DNA from: Reticulitermes speratus
Taxonomy: Eukaryota; Arthropoda; Insecta; Blattodea; Rhinotermitidae
Direction of reading: 5' to 3'
Assembly: GCA_021186555.1 (NCBI GenBank)
Contig: JAJKFL010000042.1
Span: 17,398,521-17,462,520 of the forward strand
Length of the DNA stretch: 64,000 nt
A program made the translations under genes and the position numbers. Below the pieces are notes generated by a model that saw nothing but the letters and a program-made list of their open reading frames with translations, did not search any database and had not been told where the DNA came from. This document shows, piece by piece, positions 1 through 10,072 of this stretch. The number at the start of each line of letters is the position of its first letter. Position 1 is the first letter of the stretch.

Positions 1-6
1 AGTAAT

Positions 7-154
7 TATACATATGTGTAAGATGACCTGAGGTGATACATATGTGTAAGATGACCTGAGGTGATACATATGTGTAAGATGACGTGAGATGATACATATG
101 TGTAAGATGACGTGAGGTGATACATATGTGTAAGATGACGTGAGGTGATACATA
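7..154. repeat. Tandem array, 28-bp unit, five copies
   Basis: Five head-to-tail copies of a 28-bp unit containing CATATGTGTAAGATGAC start at 11, 39, 67, 95 and 123, with a partial sixth at 151. Copies differ by one or two bases (ACCTGAG versus ACGTGAG; one AGATGA). The array may continue beyond the left edge. The open frame across it is only the repeat read through. Confidence 0.95.
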
Positions 155-694
155 AAATGTGAGTAAAAATAACAAAGGTAAATACACGTAGTATATAGAG
201 ACCTGATTGTATTCGCAGTCGCTTAAAAAAATACACAGTGCTGTAATGAATACAAAACGAACAGTACTAATTAATTTGATTCCGTACGATTCTCATGATG
301 GTACGTTATATTTTGGAATACGTAGCTTTTAGACTGTATCCATCATCTCATGTTCGAAAATACAAAAAATAAACAGAGCCTTTCGGAAAAATAATAAAAC
401 GTATATAGGCCTACCGATTGAAGCAAACATACAGTACAGAGAAAACGAAAATACGTATGGGACTCAATGAAAAAGAGAATGTAGGAGGATGCTCAGTGGT
501 GTGTTGCACTGGAAACATCCACATGGCCTGGTATGTGTTCATTGTAGCGAATGTTGATTGTACATAATGTGAAGGGAGCTTTCATTTTTTTCGAGAGCGT
601 TAAGCCGAAAATTCGTTAATTAACTTTTGTAAATGAGTGTACGAAGATGTGTACAGTCTTCATGCAGCACGTTTTGACATACATGCACTGAGGT
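155..694. other. Unassigned stretch
   Basis: AT-rich sequence with no long open frame, no tRNA-like head and no repeat that I can match elsewhere in the window. Confidence 0.5.
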
Positions 695-895
695 GGATAT
701 GACGGGATATTTCGGCAGTAAAGTGACTGCCTCGACTGGACAACCGGAATTCCATTCCTGACTGTGGTAAGGATTTTTTCTTCGTTGCCCTGTCCTTTCC
801 GTCTCCGAAAATCAATCGACCACCCTCCAGTGGGCGTCGCGGGTAAAATGGTCTGATCGTGAGGCTAACCATTCACCTCTAATGTAGTGCTCAGC
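695..895 (+). repeat. SINE A relic
   Basis: Diverged copy of SINE A. A degenerate tRNA-like head (CGACTGGACAACCGG) is followed by the body blocks that match GGTAAAGCGGCCGGGGCGTG and GACCACTCACCTCCA in better copies, here GGTAAAATGGTC and AACCATTCACCTCTA. The 3' end is missing. Confidence 0.6.
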
Positions 896-1763
896 GAAGT
901 GTTGTGTCCACTCCTTATACGTTTTCTTTGCATGGTGCTTAAGCAAAGGGACAGTTTTAGCTTAGCGGTATTGTACCTGACACTGGAACGGTGTCGTGAG
1001 TTTCGGGCCAATGTGCGATAAATATGTCGATTCTTTGGTTTCGGAGTGAGTACGTTTTATGCATTGGCACAGCATGTGTACTGGGTCGCTGACAACGAAG
1101 CCGTCTTCTCGTCTTGACGCAGTTACGTGACCGGACATGTTGAGAAGGAAATAACGGCTGGTATCCGATTAAGAGCCGCTGGTTCCAAATTTATGTGCAC
1201 GGAGGAGCCTTTGGGCTGCATTTGGCCGAATGAAGTAGAACGATAAAAGCAGAACTGCAGATTTCCACCGCCTTTGTTGCAGTGATTCAACTTCACTCGT
1301 ATGCAAATAGAAAAGGAACGCAGACATATTTTTCCTTTCATTTAATTTCCCAGTCAAAATCCAATTTGACGCCATATAATTCAGAACTTTTAATGCCGAG
1401 AGGGACAAGTACCACGACATCAGCCATCAGTTCAAATAGAGCCGACCGTCAGATATAGGTAAGATTTATTTTACGTGTAAAATTGTGATACGTTAGGGAT
1501 CCTTGACTATTTGCTCTCCTCTCAAGGAGGACCTTTCCAAATATACTGGAGTAACGTTTCTGTGTGGTTATAGATTGAGGGCGTTTGAGAAGAATGCTTG
1601 GATATAAGAGAAAGGGAGAGAGAAGGAACTAATAGGTGGAAAGGGAGTATCACGTGATGAAGTCCTTAATACTGTATCTGCAATGTGGCCTGTATTGTTC
1701 CTGCTGAGGTGGTCAAATCAATGTGAGTGGCTTGGGTGGGATATGTATTGCACTTGAGGAGAT
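896..1763. other. Unassigned stretch
   Basis: No recognisable gene or repeat. The overlapping short open frames on the minus strand show no domain or signal that I recognise. Confidence 0.4.
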
Positions 1764-1828
1764 GAGAAATATAAGCATTTCGTCGGAAAATCAGAAGGTA
1801 AGGCGCCACTTGGTAGACTGGAAGATGA
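1764..1828 (+). pseudogene. LINE family L2 ORF2 tail fragment
   Basis: One frame reads EKYKHFVGKSEGKAPLGRLE, which aligns with the near-C-terminal block seen in the other L2 tails (RNAYRVLVGKPEGKRPLGRP-type). Only about 22 codons survive. The match is to a LINE family seen about nine times in this window; it is a 3'-end relic with no independent function. Confidence 0.6.
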
Positions 1829-2142
1829 TCCATTATTAAAATTGGTGCTATGAAGTATGCTGTTAGTCCATACAATAATGTCCAGCCGTCTCAGGCTAGG
1901 AATCAGTGGACAGTTTCTATACTCACAGTAACTAACGCTAAAAGTTGGGGAATTTCAGGACTACGTGAGCGACTGGCAGCTTCTCAGGAAGTAGTTTTAC
2001 TGGGCAGTTTAGATTTGAGCCCTGGCCACAGTCTTTAGATTACTTTTAATTGGTTCTGGTTAGCCTTCTTGGAAATTTGGGGGGATCTCATACTAGAATG
2101 GAAGACACTGGCGCGAGGTGTAGATTTCTCTTTTAGGGTTCA
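1829..2142. other. Unassigned stretch
   Basis: A 62-codon plus-strand frame is open here, but no family is recognisable and no splice signals stand out. Confidence 0.4.
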
Positions 2143-2325
2143 GCTTTAACCTTGATTTCAGGCTTCCGCCGCGATGTTGATGAGATCTACGCTCTTCTGG
2201 GATATTACGCTGTGTCGTGTGGTAATTGTTTACAGACGTTTCGGGACAACGTATCGGTCCCATCTTCACGGTCAAGAGTCCGAGTAGGAAAGAAAGAAAG
2301 CCAGCAACCTATAACGTAGATTCTG
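2143..2325. repeat. Foldback element, subfamily 1, left arm and centre
   Basis: Begins GATTTCAGGCTTCCGCCGCG and runs through the arm blocks CTCTTCTGGGATATTACG and GACGTTTCGGGACAACG into the same central sequence (GAGTCCGAG..GAAAGAAAG..CGTAGATTCT) found in the copy at 52214. The right arm is lost. Read on the minus strand the arm carries GTCCC-GAAAC-GTCT-GTA, a hammerhead-like core with one base changed. Confidence 0.8.
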
Positions 2326-3535
2326 GAAAGTACGGCTGGGTAGCAATCAGTAGGCGTGATGACAGCGAATAGGGTAGAACCAGGGTGAGAGAGGGGTGGA
2401 TATAGACAACGTAAGGGAGCTAGGGGTACCGAGAATGCAAACAGCTAAGACAGCTGGAAACAACTTATGGAATAGAGAACTGTAAGGGAGGAAAATATAA
2501 AGATAAGCTAAATAGATAAAATACAGATAAACCAATAGTAAACATTAAAAATAACAATAAATTAATTAGAAGAAGAAAAAATAAAAAGATCGCGAAAGAG
2601 GGGGGGGAGGGGGAGAGAGACACGTAAAGTGGCTAGTGGGATACCTGAGCGAGAACCCGTCTCAGGGTTGCCAGTGAAGCAGTGTGAGTATAATGAAAGA
2701 AAAATGTATGGAATGCAACAATAAGAAGGAAGGGGAGTAAACCAAACAAACGAATGTATTAATTACAAAGAGGAATTATAAGTAACTAATGCAACAAATA
2801 AAAATAATCAAAGTAGATATAGGCGGAGGGAAGACGCTGTGGTGGGGAGACGAGAGGAATTTAAATGCTTGGCTCTAATGGCTCTTTGTTTTTCAACATT
2901 GTTGGGACAGAACGTATAGAACACTGGATGAGATAGTTGCAGTGCCGTCGTTGGGAACGGGTGTGTTACTTCAACTTGGTGTAATTTGTTAGTGATATTA
3001 ATAAAATCAAGCTAGAGCACTGTGTGTTTCGTTTGTGTGCAACTAGAGCAACAGAAAGTGGTACAGTTACGTTACGTGGCAACACGTAAATATTCCCTGA
3101 GACTAGGGTTTCTGACCCCGAACCAAGCTAGTCCGCCTGAGCCCTGAGAACCGAGCAATGGACGGATGCAGTTGTTTGCCCATGGAGTTAGTAGTTAGTT
3201 CTGTGGAACGATTAACCTGTTTGTAATGGAAATAGCTGTCGACGTCTCCCAGTAACCTTACCTAACCAACTCTTAGATTGCGTCACTTGCTATACCCCAG
3301 TAAATGTGTAGAATAGTACCTGTATTGTCATGATATAATTCTCATCGATTTCATAGAGATTCAAAATGAATATCTGAATAATGCCATAGGACATCCTGAA
3401 CGTCATTTGTAGTTCGTACAATTACAATTCTGACACTAATATATATTATTCTGTAGGGTTCTGGCGATGGTGTATGTCATTTGAACTCATACAATTTTTC
3501 GACATTCTCCATAGTATATATTGAAATATAAAGCA
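2326..3535. other. Unassigned stretch with a G-rich tract
   Basis: No gene recognised. A purine-rich block with a G run lies near 2598-2625. Short minus-strand open frames here lack any known motif. Confidence 0.4.
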
Positions 3536-3690
3536 GTACGTTTCACGGGCAGGATCGGTCCCCACCTTCAGACTTACTTCTTGTTTAATCCGGGTTTAGT
3601 TACGGTGTAAATAGTCATCATGTAGTGAGAGTTGTTTTGGATGAAGCAAGCCTGAAGACGGGGACCGACCTGTCCCCGAAACGTAGTGGT
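3536..3690. repeat. Foldback element with paired hammerhead-like motifs
   Basis: Two inverted arms. The right arm has CTGAAGA (3652-3658), a perfect 6-bp stem GGGGAC/GTCCCC and GAAAC (3678-3682). The left arm (about 3538-3577), read on the minus strand, shows CTGAAGG, GGGGACCGATCC and TGAAACGTA. About 75 bp of unrelated sequence separates the arms. Confidence 0.75.
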
Positions 3691-3739
3691 GTGTCAGATT
3701 TTAATACTTCAGTGGAAAAAGTTGAAAAAGTATGGGTTG

Positions 3740-3870
3740 AAACGAATATGTATCTTCCGGGATGTTATGCCGTGTCGACTGGTAATGGTTACTGACATTT
3801 CGGAAGATCGTAGTGCCTTCGTCTCTTGGATCAAACACTTCTGTTCGAATCTCGGGCCTAAATAGGGCAT
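3740..3870. repeat. Foldback element relic, subfamily 2
   Basis: Blocks CTTCCGGGATGTTATGCCGT, GACTGGTAATGGTTACTGAC and TTTCGGAAGATC match arms of other subfamily-2 elements. On the minus strand the core reads GAAAT-GTCA-GTA, keeping the GAAAN-N4-GTA spacing, but the upstream CTGANGA has decayed to GAGACGA. Confidence 0.6.
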
Positions 3871-3899
3871 ACAGACACGTTTGTGTCATCTTCATTTTT

Positions 3900-4110
3900 G
3901 TTGGACGAAGGACGAGACCCTGCAAACCAGGGATGAACAAATTCCTGCCGCCAGGTCGCTTTGGCAACTACATCTTGTACGGTGGCGACTAATATTCGTG
4001 GGTCCTCAGTATGGAACTTGTTTCATGTCACGCTTCTGGCGCCTTGAATAGCGAGGTGGCCCCTAGTTATTTGGACAGTTTGTGCACCCCTGCTGTAAAT
4101 CATTCCATAC
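3900..4110. repeat. Dispersed repeat W, copy 1
   Basis: Aligns with 25765-25950 through blocks GCCAGGTCGC, CTAATATT, GGGTCCT, CATG..AC.CTTCTGGCGC and TGTG.ACCCCTGCT. Both copies lie directly downstream of a foldback element, so W may be part of a larger composite unit. Its class is unknown. Confidence 0.6.
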
Positions 4111-4309
4111 ATCTACTTTTCACCGTAGCTTGTATCGCGTTTAGGATTATTTATTTCGCGCACCTGTTAAAGCATCTTTAAAACTTATAAGCTTGAAATC
4201 TATGTTGATGTTATACAGAGATGAATTTTGAAGCGTCCCCAGTGCTTAATAGCTAGGTCATGAAGACACGCGGATAAACAAAGTTATAGATGTACGTATT
4301 TTTCACCTC

Positions 4310-4505
4310 GCCGTCAGATTAACGTAAGTGGTCAGCTTCATGTCCCAGCCCCTTTACGCCCAGGGAAAGAACCCTGCACCTGCACTGAATACGGGGTCTG
4401 AATGCTTTGGTTTGGAGAAAATGTGTTTGCTTCTGCCAGGAAACGAACCGCGATGCATCGGTCCTCCATTCCATGCTAGAAGTCACTGTCACAAACGAAT
4501 GAATC
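4310..4505 (-). repeat. SINE A, partial copy
   Basis: Reverse-oriented SINE A. Plus-strand blocks GTGGTCAGCTTCATGTCCCA and CCCTTTACGCCCAGGGAAAG match the body, and the diverged tRNA-like head follows (CCAGGAAACGAACCGCGATG). Confidence 0.7.
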
Positions 4506-4594
4506 CCTAAAATCCTGCTGGTGCCATATAGCCATACAAACAAATACGAGATTGAGGCTTATGCTTTTTTGCTGTTGGTTCTGTGTAGAAGCGG

Positions 4595-4915
4595 GTTGCT
4601 TTGACATTTCTGAGAAATATACTGCCTCCATCTTCAGGGTCGAAGTTAGAACGGTCAAGGCGCAGTCAGATTACATAGACAGATGGTCACTTACATGCAC
4701 TGTAAGGCAAGGGCCTAGGGCTCGAGCTGGGTCAGTAAATCCGGTGAGCCCAGAATTTTTCGAAAATGGCCTCTTTATGGGCACAGACTGGACCTTAGTT
4801 CCTCCTTCCTGTGGGCCTGAGTGACCACATGCTAGTAGCATATAACCCACTGAATCTTCAATCTACCCACTTCGTATCTGAAGATGGAGGCAATGTTCCT
4901 CCGAAACGTGGGCAA
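4595..4915. repeat. Foldback element, subfamily 2, with two hammerhead-like motifs
   Basis: The right arm has CTGAAGA (4878-4884), the perfect stem GGAGG/CCTCC and GAAAC (4903-4907). The left arm, read on the minus strand, has CTGAAGA (plus-strand TCTTCAG at 4631-4637), GGAGGCAG and GAAATGTCA. The arms are separated by about 230 bp, including a diverged block. Confidence 0.75.
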
Positions 4916-6679
4916 TTTAACCAACAATTAAACGCAGATTGAAAGCCAAAACTGAATGACCGTGAAAGCTGAAATTAGTAAATACTGTTGTGTTTGTAGA
5001 CATGTATTTATTTACATCCATTTATTGACGTCCGTGCACTACTGAGGGTTTTGTTATAACCAAAGGCCATGTAAACACTTTCGCTATGTACCAGGATATA
5101 AGGCACGAACGTTTCATGTGGGCTTTGTGGTAAGCGGTTTGCCTCTTCCCCCGTAATTTCACCGAGCTGCCCGCTGTTTACACGCTACAAATAATCATGT
5201 AGGTGACTACAGACTATGTGGAATTTTAAACCGGCATTTCTGCATGCAATTACGAGCATTCAGCTGCTATGGGTGCTGTTAATTTATTTAACTTTGCTTT
5301 GGTTCGAATCTCGGTAGGGATGATTTATTTTAGTCAGTTTTAATCACACTATAAATAATATTAGGTTTATTGTACTATGATTTCCATGTAATTTCAGCCA
5401 AGTGATTTTCGAACCAGGTGACATACTTTTTTTTTAATTTAGTTTAGTCTATATGCGGCAGCTAGAGGCGGATATCAAAAGGTTACAGTAGCCACCAACT
5501 GTATAAAACTGACACATAGAGGTTTGTCTTGTAAATATTGTACTAGGGAAACTACTCATCAAGACAATATATTGTATGTGGAATATATTTCCTACGTAAC
5601 CGATTTGTCACTACTATCCGAAGGAAGTGTTCAAGAAAGTGTGACAAGTTGCAGGATTGATATTTTGTGGAGCAACTGGCAACACTGGTGAACTGACGCA
5701 GTTTGTCACCTGACTCCGTGTTGTTTCGGAGTCTTCTAGACGTAGGTTGTTCTGGAGTTTCAGTAAGTATTTTGTTGAAGCAGCATTTTTTCAAGATAAA
5801 TGTTGTTAGGTATATTAATAAAATTGTATCACGGACCCGAACTTTGGAGCGAAAAAGAAGTAACTATTAACTGACTACCGAAAGCTCCCTATTTTATCAG
5901 TGTTTTACTTTAAATAAATTTTATTAGAACAGTGAAAGGGCTTCTATTTATTGTAACAGTCTTATGATAGATGTTCTGGTTGGCCAGTTTTTTATTTAGG
6001 ACTGAAACGTTTGTGTAATAATTTTAAGTGCATTATTTAATGACGCTCTCAGTTGCTTAAATTTTATAGTGTTAGTAATACGTGAGTGAATGAATGAATC
6101 AATCTGTCCATGAGTATGAAGAATTGATGGAATGAAGTTACCTAGAAGTGAAACGGCTCTGCAGGGGTCTTGTTGCACTGTAAACCGATATGGTAGCCTA
6201 GCAACAGGATTAAATATGGAGGGTAAAGTATAATACTCTTCTAAAGGATTTGATGTAAATAGTCCTGTAAGATGACGAGAATTGGCCCTCCAGTGCGTCC
6301 CAGAAACAAATCAACAAAGTTTTCAATAAAAAAATCCAGAATTCTGGAGGCCGAGAGATTGCGAACGTTAATATTGAACACCGGTTGTCTTGCTGTCAGA
6401 GGAATTAAACTCGGGGAAAAGAAGAACCATCTTTATCAGGAAGTAGATGGTCACTCAATTTGTTCAAAGATTCCTGGCCAGTGTACCCTATCCTGAGCCA
6501 CTTAAAACCTGTCTACACTGTCAGACACTTGCACCCTGCTTTTAACATTGATTTTAATATTATCTTCGCATCAGCACCTAGTCCTGCAAGTAGTATTTTC
6601 CCTGCATATTTTCGGCTAAATATTATGCATTTCTCATTATAAGCGTGAAAACAAAAATTTTCAAAATTCAAATCACGTC
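4916..6679. other. Unassigned stretch
   Basis: No gene recognised. Sequence near 5290-5330 (GGTTCGAATCTCGGTAGGGA) looks like a B-box of an old tRNA-derived SINE, but the rest is too diverged to place. Otherwise AT-rich with short open frames only. Confidence 0.4.
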
Positions 6680-6845
6680 GAGATCTGCGCTCTTTTGGGA
6701 TTTAACGCAGCGTGGAATGGTAGTTTCTTACCGACGTTTCGGGACAACGTCTGTAAGAAACTACCATTCTACGATGCGTGAAATCCCAAAAGAGCGCAGA
6801 TCTCATTTACAACGCGGCGGAAGCCTCAATTATCTCAAATCACGT
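6680..6845. repeat. Foldback element, subfamily 1, tight hairpin
   Basis: Arms starting GAGATCTGCGCTC at 6680 and ending GAGCGCAGATCTC at 6804 form a near-perfect inverted repeat of about 53 bp per arm. The short loop keeps only GACGTTTCGGGACAACGTC. The outer end CGCGGCGGAAGCCT is present on the right only. This is the most compact member, apparently through loss of the centre. Confidence 0.9.
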
Positions 6846-7639
6846 TATTGAATTAGCGATATTGATAATTACGTTATATATTTAATAATACACAGTTTAT
6901 GGTTACACGACTGAGTGCGTATGTTGTTCGCCCACAGAGGACGTAGTTACGCTGCATATAACACACGCTCTCACGTCTCGACATGTACATACTTTCACTT
7001 ATAATACTGTATTTACTGCTTGTATCGTCTGGTGACCTTGAACTGTAAATACTTTCATCTTCGTGAGACTTCCTGTTGCATTTTCCACTAGTATCTGACA
7101 TAAGTGTCACGCTTTGCAGTACGGACTTCCCATAACGAAATATGGCACTGCTGAAATATGTTAAGATGCCATAAATTGAGTAAATGCGACAGATCTTCTG
7201 TTTATTCCGTGTTACTTCCGTTCGATGAAATATGAACGAAAATGCAGACTTTCGTACTGATTACAGAAGAGCTGGAACTTCAAACAGATTTGTATCATCA
7301 CTCAGACTGGCAGTCGATGTAAGTAATCAGAAAAATAATTCATAAAATACGCTTTTGGAAGCCATAAATACAATCTGTCGAATTTTTGGACGTTGATAAA
7401 TAATATATATAAGTCTAAGAGAAATGTACTCGACTGTGCTTTGTGCTAGGCAGTGAGATGTCCTTATGATCCGTACGTGCGACTAGGCAGAGTTTGCCTT
7501 TCAGTTGCAATTATTGCATCGTATGTTGTGGCTGAATGTTTCCGTCGTTCGTATTCGGGAGGTCCCACGCTCGATTATGAGTCCCAGTACCGGATAATTT
7601 GGGTTTAGACGAAACGCTGTCTCTGTGTACGCCATGAAG
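6846..7639. other. Unassigned stretch
   Basis: AT-rich sequence with no gene or repeat that I can identify. Confidence 0.4.
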
Positions 7640-7890
7640 GTGTATGGAAGACTGAAGATATTGCTCCACGCACTCTTAATCTCAGCAGTAGACGGAAGTG
7701 AGTGGTCAGCTTCACGCCCCGGCCGTGTAACCCCCTGGGATATAGGTCCCCTTGATATTTGAACAGGAGCCTAGGCGTTTCCCAGAGCTGGTCTGCACGT
7801 TTTATAAGGAGGAGAAGTATCTCCCCTGCAGAAAGTTGAACCACAGCCTCTGGGTTGTGTAGTCCGTAGCTTAGTCACTAGACTGATAAC
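7640..7890 (-). repeat. SINE A copy
   Basis: Reverse-oriented and nearly full length. Blocks on the plus strand are GTGAGTGGTCAGCTTCACGC, CCCCGGCCGTGTAACCCCCT, GAGCTGGTCTGCACGTTTTA and a degraded head ending in CGTAGCTTAGTCACTAGACT. Confidence 0.8.
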
Positions 7891-7985
7891 GCTATAATGT
7901 CATGAAAGCTGAATGAGACGTCAGTTGATATAAAATTACTTTCCTACTGTGAATTTCTGCTCATCAGCTTTCTCAGGCAAGTTGT

Positions 7986-8014
7986 GTTTTGGAAACATTG
8001 ACCCCCATCATCAG
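7986..8014 (-). ncRNA. Hammerhead-like motif relic with canonical CTGATGA
   Basis: On the minus strand CTGATGA (plus 8008-8014) is followed by TGGGGGTCAATGTTTCC and AAAAC (plus 7986-7990). Layout matches the other motifs, with T at the variable position of CTGANGA and a mutated GAAAC. No activity is implied; the fragment is degraded. Confidence 0.35.
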
Positions 8015-8029
8015 GCATGTTTGCGTGTT

Positions 8030-8475
8030 TTGGCCTTGTGGAATTACTTAGCAAGGGTGAAGAGCCTTCAATGGTTTTGTCGTCATGAGACTGGAGGGGA
8101 GTGGCACAAGTTGATTGATGGCGTACAGTAGAATGATTGATGAGAGAACAACGCATGCATGTCCTGGACGGAATTCGAACCTCGACGGAGTGAGACGAGA
8201 TCGTAAGCACCCCCCCCCCCCCCCCTTTAATAGCACTGTATTCAGTACTGCTCTTTCGCATTTGCAAAGGCCAGCGTTTAGTATCTCTGTCCGGAAACCG
8301 GCGGTACTGACTGAAGACTTCGTGATTTGTCCGAGCCCCTCTAGGAGAATGCAGGAGTAATGCAATCAGACAGACAGACAGACCGTTCTGCCTTCCTTCC
8401 GCACGCTGTCCCATTTTGTCTTCTGCAGCAATATCATACCGTATAATTCTACCTTACGGAATTGAAAGAGCTGAA
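8030..8475. other. Unassigned stretch with a poly-C run
   Basis: Contains a C run of about 16 bases near 8210-8225. The long minus-strand frames over it depend on the homopolymer and show no known domain. Confidence 0.5.
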
Positions 8476-8564
8476 TTTCACATCACTACTACTACTGCTA
8501 CTGCTACTAATAGTACAAGTAATTACAGTACTACTACTATAACTACTACTAGTTCTACTGCCAC

Positions 8565-8568
<4 letters not shown>
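8476..8568. repeat. Imperfect trinucleotide repeat (ACT)n
   Basis: Degenerate ACT/GCT repeats leading into an AAT microsatellite. An open frame reading Thr/Ser/Asn runs is low-complexity translation, not a gene. Confidence 0.8.
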
Positions 8569-8595
<27 letters not shown>

Positions 8596-8714
8596 TCGTG
8601 TTTATTAACGTGCTGGCTAAACAGCACAAGTGGCAATTATAAAGCAGGCACAAGAACACAAATACAACACAAAAACAATATAAAATACACAAAAACGGAA
8701 AAGCAAGGCAAAAC

Positions 8715-8748
<34 letters not shown>
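8564..8748 (-). mobile_element. 5'-truncated LINE 3' end flanked by (AAT)n
   Basis: A short segment (CGTGCTGGCTAAACAGCACA, GGCAATTATAAAGC) flanked by (AAT)n at 8564-8596 and 8717-8748. The same segment recurs at 16500, so it is a dispersed LINE 3' end. Orientation is inferred as minus, with the trinucleotide tail at the low-coordinate side, as in the large LINE next door. Confidence 0.55.
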
Positions 8749-8896
8749 GGTGAAATTATCTGTGTCCACGCAATGAAAGCATGTAAGCGGAGTAGAGGTA
8801 TAGCACCAGTAATTCTTAACGTCGATACTAAATGGAGGTGAGTGGTCAACATTAGGCCCCGGGCACTTTACCCTCTGGAAAGAATCCCGGTACCTG
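8749..8896 (-). repeat. SINE A, tail-side half, split by the CR1-group LINE
   Basis: Reverse-oriented SINE A from the tail through GAGTAGAGGTATAGC and GTGAGTGGTCAAC to GAATCCCGGTACC. It stops abruptly where the LINE's TTA tail begins. The remaining half lies about 5.2 kb away at 14067-14165. Confidence 0.8.
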
Positions 8897-8925
8897 TTTA
8901 TTATTATTATTATTATTATTATTAT
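8897..8925 (+). repeat. (TTA)n at the LINE 3' terminus
   Basis: About nine TTA/ATT triplets abut the interrupted SINE on one side and TTACTGCAATTGGGTTTTCA of the LINE 3' UTR on the other. Short tandem tails of this kind are typical ends of CR1-like insertions. Confidence 0.75.
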
Positions 8926-9035
8926 TTACTGCAATTGGGTTTTCACCCGGTGGCAGTAGTCCTTACACTAGTACACACAATACAAATGGACATATAAATA
9001 TACATAAAATTAACAATACAAAACAAACTATACAC

Positions 9036-9840
9036 AATTACAAAACAAAATACATACAGTAAATACAAGTACACACATTATAACACCGTACACACATTAT
9101 AAAAACATCCACACCTTGCAAAAGCATCCACTCCTTACAAAAGCATCCACACCTTACAAAAACATCCATACCTTGCAAAAGCATCCACTCCTTACAAAAG
9201 CATCCACACCTTACAAAAACATCCATACCTTACAATACATCCACACCTTACAAAAACACCCATACACATACAAAACAAAATACATACAGTAAATACAAGT
9301 ACACATATTAGAAAAACCCCGTTCACACCTTACAAAAACACCCATGCACATACAAAACAAAATACATACAGTATATACAAGTACTCATATTAGAACACCG
9401 TACACACCTTACAAAAACACCCATACACATAAAAAATTAAATACATACAGTAAATACAAGTACACACATTAGAACACCGTACACACATTACAAAAACATC
9501 TGCACCTTACAAAAGCATCCACTCCTTACAAAAGCATCCACACCTTACAAAAACATCCACACCTTACAAATCCATCCATACCTTACAAAAACACCCATAC
9601 ACATACAAAACAAAATACATACAGTAAATACAAATACACATATTAGAAAACCGTACGCACCTTACTAAAACACCCTTACACATACAAAACAAAATACATA
9701 CAGTAAACAAAATACATACAGTAAATACAAGTACACATATTAGAACACCGTACACACATTACAAAAACATCCACAACTTACAAATCATCCACACCTTACA
9801 AAAGCATCCACACCTTACAAAAACACCCATACACAGAATA
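9036..9840. repeat. Minisatellite in the LINE 3' UTR
   Basis: About 800 bp of repeated short phrases such as CACACCTTACAAAAACATCC, CATCCACTCCTTACAAAAG and CATACAGTAAATACAAGTAC, arranged in larger nested periods of roughly 60-120 bp. It lies between ORF2 and the terminal TTA tail, so it belongs to the element's 3' UTR rather than being a later insertion (inference). Confidence 0.8.
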
Positions 9841-9949
9841 AAAAAAAAAATTTTTTTAAACAAGCACAATACAAAAAACACCCACACATTAATTAATTTC
9901 AGTGCGTTAGAATATCCTCAGTATAAAGTCAGACCAAAGTACATGCTAA

Positions 9950-10040
9950 TTATATCCCCCAAGAACTTAATTCACTTCACTTCACTTCGAAACCAGAACA
10001 CTTCACTTCACATCACTTCACACCCCTTCACTTCACATCC
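9950..10040. repeat. (TTCAC)n-like tract
   Basis: Repeated CACTTCACTTCAC pentamer-like units just downstream of the ORF2 stop, within the LINE 3' UTR. Confidence 0.75.
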
Positions 10041-10072
10041 CTTATTTTTATTTAATCTCCACTTAAAAATCC

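Noticed and set aside
4595..4915. Canonical, surely active hammerhead ribozyme
   Set aside because: All copies have an extra base between CTGANGA and helix II, and most have weak or absent helix I, so I call them hammerhead-like only.
7944..8414. 156-codon minus-strand open frame
   Set aside because: Runs through a homopolymer G/C tract and a decayed hammerhead-like relic; no protein motif.
8416..8841. 141-codon plus-strand frame rich in Thr and Asn
   Set aside because: Translation of ACT and AAT microsatellites and SINE sequence.
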